A program made the position numbers and the translations under genes. The notes under the pieces were generated by a model. That model was not told where the DNA came from. It worked only from the letters and a program-made list of their open reading frames with translations, and did not search any database. A stretch of DNA of 64,000 bases from positions 126,001 through 190,000 of the forward strand of contig JAQGDQ010002368.1 of the NCBI GenBank assembly GCA_030141605.1, given 5' to 3'. Of the stretch, positions 56,736 through 64,000 are shown piece after piece. Within the stretch, counting starts at the first letter, position 1, and each line of letters begins with the position of its first letter. Source of the DNA: Tubiluchus corallicola (taxonomy: Eukaryota > Priapulida > Priapulimorpha > Priapulimorphida > Tubiluchidae).

Positions 56736-59700
56736 GCAAGCTGCAGCTATCAATGAATCATTTGATTAAAAAGTAACATCATATCGGTTTAATCAAAGTA
56801 CGGTTGTATGATAAAGCCATTGGCTGTAAAAGTAGGTAGTTGTGTATCTTTGTAGCTAGTTAACTGCTGTATACAACACTATGAATACTTTCTCAAACAA
56901 ACTATAAGAGAGAAAATAGAGTACTAAACATGCTGAAAAGTTTCTATTTTTAATAAGTTAAAATAGCATTACTTTTTGTGAAAAGAACGTGTTTCTGATA
57001 TAACAACTGGCGGCGCAGAAAAATATGCTGAAGTTTAGACTAGAAAATGAGTGACCTGCAAAGTTGAAAGTTCAAAGATGATACTACAGTACATTAGCTT
57101 TTAGCTGCGAAAATTACAAGTTTATAGCTTTAGCCGTTTTTTTAGCTATGACCGAAATTTTTTTTGGATGTTAATAACTTAAATTCCGGGACAATGTCAG
57201 TTATATTCATCAACTGAAAAACAGCCAGGTTCACGTACAAAACACTCAATAATACAATAGGCAAAACAACAATAAAAAAATGAAACAGTTTATATCATGG
57301 TCTTCAACACAAGGCATGCGGTTTTCTATTACGGTATCTGGAATCCCTTTAAAGAGAAAGTGTACAATAGCCGGGAATGCACAGAACCGTTTGAGTCAAA
57401 GGAACTAAAGGCAAAAATTGTTGAGGGTTGGCACCAAATACCCGTTAAACAAGTGAGAAAAAGTGTCAGTTCTTGGAAGAAATGCCTTCGTCTAATTTGC
57501 AGTGAAAATAGTGAACGCATAGAGCTGTTGCTGTAAATTTTTCGCAATAGTGACAAAAATTCTTTTCGGCATTTAGTTTTTTGACTTGTCGATTTAAAAC
57601 TTCGACAACTATGGACAAATCTGCGGGAGTGACCTAAAGTATTTGACGTATGCACACAAACGGCTGTAACGCCAATCTAGTAATTTCGAAGAGATTCCGT
57701 TATTTTCCTCTTATATTATAGTGATTAAAATAGCGGCACATTTTTTGCGCCACTGTTAGTATCAAGGGTTTAATTGTGATGATATACTGTAGAATGCCAT
57801 CTCGACGCTCGTTAACAGGATCTTTTTCATTTGTTCATTAAAGCGTATTTTTTGTGTTATTACAGAGAATGCATAGAGGATTATTGTGTGATGTTTGGTC
57901 ATTGCGCTTCTTGGACACCGCAAATGTAACTGGGGCACCTGTACTTACTAATCAAACGTGGGAATACTATTTCTTTAACGTAATTAGCTATTTCTACTTT
58001 GTAAAAATTACTACTACATTAGGCTGGAATAAGCGCCAATTTACTTGGTAGATACGCACTTTAGTCCAACTGAAAAAAGGGCTATTTTTTCTGGTGCTAT
58101 CACAGAGTTCCACTCAATCCATAGATTACACAATACTGGTTTTACCGGTCGTGTAATGTAATCGATAACGCGTCTGCTTTCCGTCTGGGAGGTCGAAAGT
58201 TTGAAACCGCGGTCTGGTAATACCAGACTTTAAAAATGGTAAATGCTGTTGCATGCCGTGCTTGGCGCATGGTGTTTGGGGCAAAATTGGGGTAATAATA
58301 ATGACTGGCTTGTGTTGTCTGTTGAATTTAAAGCCGACTTATTATTATTATTATTATTATTATTGCGCTTTTTGCAAACAGCGAAAACTGACTCCATAGT
58401 AATGCGTACATTTTGCTTCTATCTAAATAAATTAATTCAGATTAAGTAAACTGTGTGACGTATTACGTTTGCCAGCTTTTGAGAATTGTATGTTTTTACA
58501 GAATACTAAAGGAAAGAGTGTGTTTGTTTATCTGGAGTTATGGATAGAAAACAGGGTAAACACATTTTATGCTTTTAATAAGTTTATTTTGAAATCATCG
58601 TATTTGTCATATAAAAGATGCAACTACTACTAGATTTTATGGTGTTGAATCAAACATGAAGCATGATTGCGAGGTTTATATCCTTCGAATGCTTTAGTTT
58701 TTTTTGGATAGGAGTATTTTGCTATAGCTTATATCATTTTTTACTTTATTTACTTTATTTACATTTTTACTATATATATATTGTCCAAGGGCAGTGAGAA
58801 TTATTGTAATGGTTTGTTTTTATCAAACAGGAAGTTGGTTTCCGCGTGCCATCCTATGTTACCATCGTCGGTTTTTCTGAATACTGGGATGACAAAGAGT
58901 TTGAAGACTCAAAGATATGTTATGAAGAGAAGGACAAAAGACGTCTTGAGTTAACTTTTTACGGTTTGTAGATAATTTGATAAGTTTTGGTAATTATAGT
59001 TTCTGTTGAGAAATTCTAACTATTGACTACACTGACATGCGCGAGTATAGTTCTTTTATCGCTCCAGGTGCTATTGTTACCAAACTTATTACGGCCAGGC
59101 AGTTGACGCTAGGCCCTCTGTACTGTAGTCTCTGCTTGATATCATATTAAGATCTAATGCCACAGTCACCATCAATATGTAGATATGAAAAGCCATAGAT
59201 GAAGACTTGTGGTAGTTAATTAATATAAGTAAATGCAGCTACAAATACATTTTTATATTCAACCTGAAAATCCAGCTGAAATTTTGGAATAGCGGAATGG
59301 TGAAAATGGTTTTGTTCATTTAACATTGTGTACTTTCTATCAGTAAGGTGGTTCAAATATGGAGAATTTTTTTACGTTGAGTACTTTCCGTCAGTAAGGG
59401 AAATCAGAGATGGAGAATTTTCAAACACTTTCTTGTAGCTCGTTTTTTATTTAAAATTATTCAATTTTTACTGTCTAAAAAGAATTTTTGTTGAATAGTA
59501 AGTAAAGGAAAAGACTAAGCAGTTACTCACAATCTTCTGTATATTTCAGGCGTTTATCCGGCAGGAGAACTGAGCGTTTTTAGACATGAACTGAAAGCCG
59601 AAATTTCAAAAACAGCAAAAGTTTCGATTAGAAGAATTGTTAATATGGATCTGGCTACTGATGAACAGAATACCTACGTTACTTTTACTCTGTTGGAGAA

Positions 59701-62700
59701 TGTTCCCGATGGTTAACATAAATTTTATTGACGTTCATTATTTTAATTATTATGCTAACATATTTCACCATACTTAAGTTTTATGATTAACTGATTACAA
59801 AAATGTTAAAAAAATACTGGCCGAAATTGTTTAAAACACTAGTAAAGCTATAAAGATTTGTCGAGTACAGAATATTTTTAGTGATATATGATAAAGAAGA
59901 ACTACTTACATCGATGCAGGATAACCAGTCTTAATGTGAGGCAACCAAAGATTTTACGTGACGTTTATCTAGTACACTTCATAGAGATAATTTCGACTAG
60001 ACGAAGACTCGCTGTTTGTCGGTTTTTGTTACAGTGTGTTTTGTTAACAGCCATACTATTTTGTTTTACTTCTGTAGGAGTTTTCTGCAATGCTTACATG
60101 AGCTTTTGTCACATCTCGTATAATGCTCAAACGAAATGCTTCGTTTTTTCCTAAAAATACAAATTTCAAAAATACTTTGATTTAAATGCAGCATAATTAC
60201 ATGTTAGCAAATATGAATTATTTTTTGATCTTGTAATTTTTCATTTTGTCGTGGTACTGCATGTATTAGTAAGCTTGTAGGATGTGATATGAGCAAAATG
60301 CATGTCTGGCTTTGTTAAAGGAAATGGTAGGTTTTAGTTTGCAAAAGCTTAATCTGTGAACAATGGGTTTTCAGGTGACCATTTGCTGGATTATGACGTG
60401 TTGACGGAACTACAGAAAGCTGGGCCAGGTGACAAGGAGTTCGATGAAGAGATGACACCAGAAGAATGTGCTGCGAGATGCGATGCTGAGATAGAGTTTG
60501 AGTGTCGGAGCTTCGGATCGTGCAAATCAGATATTGCCGTAAAACCATGCTATTTGTACAAGTACCATCCTAATGATATGACACCCGGTGCATTTTTACC
60601 CATGGTCTTTTGTGATTATTACTACAGTAAGTCAGTAAGTTTTTTAATAAAATAAATCTTTAGGTATTAAAATTTAAACAACAAAGTTAGCAAAAAAGCA
60701 ACAAAAATATGTGAAAAGACGAGTTAACGATTAGCTATTGGGCTGGGGTCTGAACCTGTGACCTTTGTATTACAAGCCTAACATTTTAACCACTAGATAT
60801 TAAATTTATTTTTTTTTAGGAAAATGAGTAAACTAAGTTTTGCTGGAGAGCTGTTATATAGACGCAGGGCTTTGGAGTTATTCACTTGCTTTTGAATTGC
60901 AACTCACTTAATGCGTACTGCGACAAATAAATATAGACTATACACACAGGGAAAACAAAAACAAACATAATGGCGTCTATCAATTAGTCTTTTATTTTTT
61001 TCTAGGAACTGTAATAGAAAGTGGGGTGCATAAGACAAATCTGTACGCAATAACTGCCTTGGAAAGTGCAGTATTTTATAATCGCTTCTTTGTTATTCAT
61101 ACCCTGGCAAATGGCACGGTAAGAAAATTCGCACAAGTTTTTCGAATTACGAGATATAATTGTCTTTATTTATATATCGCAAGATGTGTTCGAAATTTTA
61201 CGTTGCACATACTTTAATGTCAGCCATAGAAAATAATTCGGATTATAATTGCAAAGTCAGTGATGGCAACGATACTATAGTTGTTTGTAACGGTATAGTG
61301 TTTTAAATTTGTTTCATAGTACTGTTGTTGACAATATTATTACTGTGGCACTTGATGATAACCATGTCAATGCAGGCCAATGAAAGACGTTCAAAATAGG
61401 TTACATAGCTGACTTTAAGGTTGGTTGTTGCACTTTCATATAATTAGTCAAATCCACTTCCAAAGTTAGTCAATTTGTGGATTCTATGTACTTAAACAAA
61501 CTTTCAACTTACCCACACTTTGTTAAAAAATTTCTCGCAGTTAAAATGAGTTATTACTTAACAATACTTGCTTTATTTTACAGACGGCAATGTATAGAGC
61601 AATGAATATACGAGAAATTGGCGTCGATACTGGAGGAGGTATTTCAAACTAATAATTATTTAGGCATTTAGGCCTATATTTATTGTTATAGAATTATATT
61701 TTGATACCTTAGTTTCCATTTTCTGGTTAAAAGTGTCATTTAGGTAATCTAAGTCAAGTCCTTAAGGATCACCTGATTAGGCACTGCGTCATTTATAGAA
61801 TGGTTTAGCAGATCTATCGTAAATCCATAAAGCTTTTTGCAATCTTTGTTTTGAGTCTTACTGACAAAGAACCTGCAATTCAAAGGGTGACAAACTTGGT
61901 GCAAAAAAATCTAGGAATGACCTAAAAGAGGGAGGCATTTAAACCTCATCTGACGCATATCTACGAAACTAGTGAGAATTTTTCTTCAGTTTTGCTAAGC
62001 AGGTATTTAAAGATTTTAAGTGATGAATTTGGTGCCTAAGAATTGCACGTTTTTACTAATCAGCATATTTCCCCCAAGTTTGCATTTCATATACTTTATA
62101 TGTGCCGAAATTATCTATAAAATAACACATTACAAAAATTCTTTACCGTACTCAGAATGTGGTTTTAATGTAATTTACTGGCAATTTTAGGAAGCTTCTT
62201 GAACCAATTCCACCACTTAAGAATGTAATTTTTACATCGGGAACATTTGGCACCAATTCTGTGTCAGTAGTTAATGAACTTTAAGATGTAGTTTAAACTT
62301 ACTGAACACTTGCTGTTTAATGCATCAACTGAAAAACACACGCATCAACATTTAGAGCTTTCCACTGGACTATAAAAGCACTCCAGCTCTCGAACGTTTT
62401 GTACTCGACATGCAAGGAAGTAAGACCATCTCTGTCAGCTCCTGCTTTACCAGGTCCGAACGTTTTGAAGATCAGGTGGTATCGAACATACAACCTTCAC
62501 GGAAAATGAGCAGTATTTTATAAATTTAAACTCTACAGCTGTACCTGAACTATAAAACTTTAACTCTGAACTGACTGGTTCATTCTTTATAAATTTTGTA
62601 GGTTGTAGTACATTGTGCAGGACAATTTCGTAAATACTTCTAATAAACAAACGTTGGTTTTCAGAGCAGTTCGTGGTGGGTTACGAGGAAATGACGCTAA

Positions 62701-63982
62701 CCAGTTCCAGGGTAATAGTGGGCGTGACACTGGAAGGTTGTGAAAGCGAGTGCGTGAATGCTCTGGATGAAAAGGTATTCATTTAAGCTTTTCCACAAAC
62801 TTGTATATATGATACAGCGCTTTTAAAATTGTCTTTGTTTACATGACTATAGTCTCCAATAGTTGAGCATGGTCTGTTTGTAATTGCATGGATGAGCATC
62901 TGAACAAGGGTCATGTTCGGTTATGTAGATTCATACACAAAAGCGGGAACAAATTATCCACGTAAATGTTATTTTGTCAAATTCCTCTATTTGCTACACT
63001 GTTTAGCGTAATTCGTCTGTGTGAGTAATTTTTAAACTCACTTTTCAACGTGCACTATCAAATTTAGTCTGCGTTAGACTAATTTTCGACACAGACCAAT
63101 TACATTTTTTTTATTCCAATGCGATGCTTATTTTCAATTAAATTTAAACGACTGAACCTTAGAGCGGACTTTTCAATCAGAATCTTCTTCAGCGGACTCA
63201 AACTCGGAGCGTGAAGTTTCTTTATCAACCTTTTGCCTTATTCTGTAGCCCCACACAGAATATTTTCGAAAACAGACTAATTTAATCCAGGAAAAAAGAC
63301 GCAAAAAGTACACTTTAAAATTACTCTGTGTGAGACTATGTTTTCGCACAGACTAATTTTCACACATACTAACTACATTAAACAATGTAGCAGTTTACTT
63401 GCAGTGAAGCTTGTAATCTGTTCTATTCCACCATTTCTCCTAATGAAATGCCGGATGGCTCGTAGGAATTCGTTATAAATTCACGTTTGTTGAATATTGA
63501 CTGTTTTTGCAAACGTTAGTATTTTCTGCTTTCCTGATGAATTGTTAAAACAGTGTCAAGTGATGAAAATACGTATTCGTATTTTTCATAGCATGTATCA
63601 TACGATTTTTGAACTTTCTAAAATCAATATTATTGCGTGATCAATGCCTTTTTTAGTATAAATGTAAAAAGGATAGACAATATTTTTTGACTTAAATGAT
63701 ATTATTTAAAAACTAGATAAGATATGAGTGTTTGCCTATTTTAGAATTATTTCTTTTTTAGCTCGTTAAAAATATTGTCGACTTAACATTTCGTTGCTCT
63801 AAGGCATCAGAACTAATTTTTTCTTATTAGACAAAGACAAAATACATGCCTTTTATTTTGATTACAGTGCGAGTCATTTAGCTACTGCCCGTCACTGCTA
63901 GAGTGTCGATTAACGAGTGACTTCATAGATGAAATACCTTCAAGTGGTATGGGTCCCATGGATTCTTGTACCATCTTCGGAC
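56503..63982 (+). CDS. Predicted secreted protein: LolA-like (EPDR-like) region plus two PAN/apple domains, partial at both ends (9 exons)
   Basis: The exons 56503/56548-56735, 57866-57979, 58831-58963, 59550-59711, 60375-60626, 61006-61118, 61584-61638, 62665-62774 and 63868-63982 join in phase. The first four encode a region like metazoan extracellular LolA-like proteins (YYVGQ|RMHRGLLCDVW, and CYEEKDKRRLELTFYG). Exons 5-6 and 8-9 carry Cys-rich PAN/apple domains (CAARCDAEIEFECRSFGSCK; GCESECVNALDEK|CESFSYCPS). Such proteins are extracellular and PAN domains bind proteins or glycans. The 5' exons with a signal peptide are missing and the gene runs past 64000. One intron uses a GC donor (56736). 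Domain calls good, family name tentative. Confidence 0.8.
56736..57296. other. Intron of the LolA-like/PAN gene; nothing recognised
   Basis: AT-rich, with no frames of note. It may contain the eroded upstream half of the Tc1/mariner relic at 57297. Confidence 0.4.
57297..57536 (+). pseudogene. Tc1/mariner-like transposase C-terminal fragment
   Basis: The frame reads GIWNPFKEKVYNSRECTEPF, then ESKELKAKIVEGWHQIPVKQ and KCLRLICSENSERIELLL. This resembles the end of Tc1/mariner transposases (ENLWGxxKxKV..., ELKxAIxEAWxxIP..., RCxAVIxxxGxRI). The DD(E/D) catalytic core is not present. It sits in an intron of the PAN gene. Relic. Confidence 0.7.
57866..57979 (+). CDS. LolA-like/PAN gene exon 2
   Basis: Encodes RMHRGLLCDVWSLRFLDTAN and TNQTWEYYFFN. 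The RGxxCDVW motif marks the LolA-like family. Acceptor TTATTACAG, donor GTAATT. 38 codons, phase 0. Confidence 0.82.
58145..58364 (+). repeat. tRNA-derived SINE with (TTA)n tail
   Basis: An A-box-like GTAATGTAATCGATAACGCG and a B-box-like AAAGTTTGAAACC sit with tRNA spacing, followed by a body of about 140 bases and a tail of about eight TTA units. The first 70 bases resemble a tRNA but lack a clean acceptor stem. Confidence 0.65.
58831..58963 (+). CDS. LolA-like/PAN gene exon 3
   Basis: Encodes EVGFRVPSYVTIVGFSEYWD, then KICYEEKDKRRLELTFYG. It matches the PxxxxIxG..xCxxxxxRRxLxLxFPG pattern of the family. Acceptor AAACAG, donor GTTTGT, ending in phase 1. Confidence 0.8.
59550..59711 (+). 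CDS. LolA-like/PAN gene exon 4
   Basis: Encodes VYPAGELSVFRHELKAEISK and VSIRRIVNMDLATDEQNTYV, ending TFTLLENVPD. It looks like a SEA-like alpha/beta segment (helix then edge strand with a VTFTLL end) that follows LolA-like regions. Phase-matched on both sides. Confidence 0.8.
60375..60626 (+). CDS. LolA-like/PAN gene exon 5: first PAN/apple domain
   Basis: Encodes DHLLDYDVLTELQKAGPGDK, then EECAARCDAEIEFECRSFGS and KPCYLYKYHPNDMTPGAFLP, ending FCDYYY. The Cys pattern is that of a PAN_1 domain. Acceptor TTTTCAG, donor GTAAGT. Confidence 0.85.
60730..60797 (-). repeat. tRNA-like sequence (SINE head or tRNA pseudogene)
   Basis: On the minus strand it reads CTAGTGGTTAAAATGTTAGG, then CTTGTAATACAAAGGTCACA and GGTTCAGACCCC, with A-box and B-box elements in tRNA order. 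The acceptor stem is poor, so a functional tRNA is unlikely. Confidence 0.5.
61006..61118 (+). CDS. LolA-like/PAN gene exon 6
   Basis: Encodes RTVIESGVHKTNLYAITALE and VFYNRFFVIHTLANGT. No Cys and no motif recognised. Joined in phase to both neighbours with acceptor TTTTCTAG and donor GTAAGA. Confidence 0.72.
61584..61638 (+). CDS. LolA-like/PAN gene exon 7 (55 nt)
   Basis: Encodes TAMYRAMNIREIGVDTGG. A short exon supported by acceptor TTTTACAG, donor GTATTT and phase. Confidence 0.68.
62665..62774 (+). CDS. LolA-like/PAN gene exon 8: second PAN domain, first half
   Basis: Encodes EQFVVGYEEMTLTSSRVIVG and TLEGCESECVNALDEK. The start VGYEEMTL...GVTLEGCESEC is a typical PAN entry. Donor GTATTC, phase 0. 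Confidence 0.83.
62993..63391. mobile_element. MITE with inverted ends in a PAN-gene intron
   Basis: The left end is GCTACACTGTTTAGCGTAAT followed by TCGTCTGTGTGAG. The right end read on the other strand is GCTACATTGTTTAATGTAGT then TAGTATGTGTGAA. About 400 bases, non-coding. Target duplication not resolved. Confidence 0.65.
63868..63982 (+). CDS. LolA-like/PAN gene exon 9: second PAN domain, second half
   Basis: Encodes CESFSYCPSLLECRLTSDFI and GPMDSCTIFG. It completes the Cys pattern CxSFxYC...CxLT of a PAN/apple domain. Donor GTGAGT at 63983; the gene continues beyond the window. Confidence 0.83.
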
Positions 63983-64000
63983 GTGAGTGATTAAATTTTT

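Noticed and set aside
60730-60797. Functional tRNA gene
   Set aside because: A and B boxes are present but acceptor and anticodon stems do not pair well. More likely a SINE head or pseudogene.

Overview
This is a eukaryotic, intron-rich, AT-rich window from an animal genome. The main gene is a four-repeat voltage-gated calcium channel alpha-1 subunit of the L-type (CaV1) class, which is restricted to animals and their close relatives. Consensus GT-AG introns of about 0.1-5 kb, tRNA-like SINE heads, MITEs and LINEs fit a marine-invertebrate type of genome. I cannot name the species or phylum.

Layout. (1) 1-29399, + strand: a CaV1 gene, 5'-truncated by the window edge. I can chain 33 exon positions in continuous reading phase, from the beta-subunit-binding AID helix in the I-II linker, through repeats II, III and IV, to a C-terminus with EF-hand, IQ motif and an L-type distal C-terminal helix ending in TAG at 29397-29399. 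Two C-terminal positions are duplicated in tandem and can only be used one copy at a time: the S6/EF-hand exon (17689-17816 or 17875-18002) and the IQ (calmodulin-binding) exon (20908-21065 or 21118-21257). (2) 29400-31360: the 3' UTR region, containing about 30 copies of a 37-bp minisatellite. (3) 31360-38430: mostly intergenic, with tandem duplications, a 28-bp minisatellite and one minus-strand exon encoding part of a pentraxin/LamG-like domain. (4) 38430-45513, minus strand: four phase-linked exons of a tubulin-tyrosine-ligase-like (TTLL) enzyme, interrupted by a 5-kb intron holding a 5'-truncated LINE and several MITEs. (5) 45616-56396: two nearly identical APE-type non-LTR retrotransposons facing each other around an 848-base run of N. 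(6) 56503-63982 and beyond, + strand: a predicted secreted or extracellular protein with a LolA-like (EPDR-like) region followed by two PAN/apple domains. It is 5'-incomplete and runs out of the window.

The most interesting system is the combinatorial calcium-sensing tail of the channel. Two tandem mutually exclusive exon pairs, one for the EF-hand and one for the IQ motif, would give four tails differing in exactly the elements that read out Ca2+/calmodulin in this family. The second most interesting is that all retrotransposons with visible ends sit inside (TC)n microsatellites in one orientation, which suggests target-site preference. The inverted LINE pair around the N gap also cuts off the 5' ends of both neighbouring genes, so a scaffold mis-join there is plausible. 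Exon coordinates come from conserved protein plus splice sites read by eye. They were not checked against transcripts.
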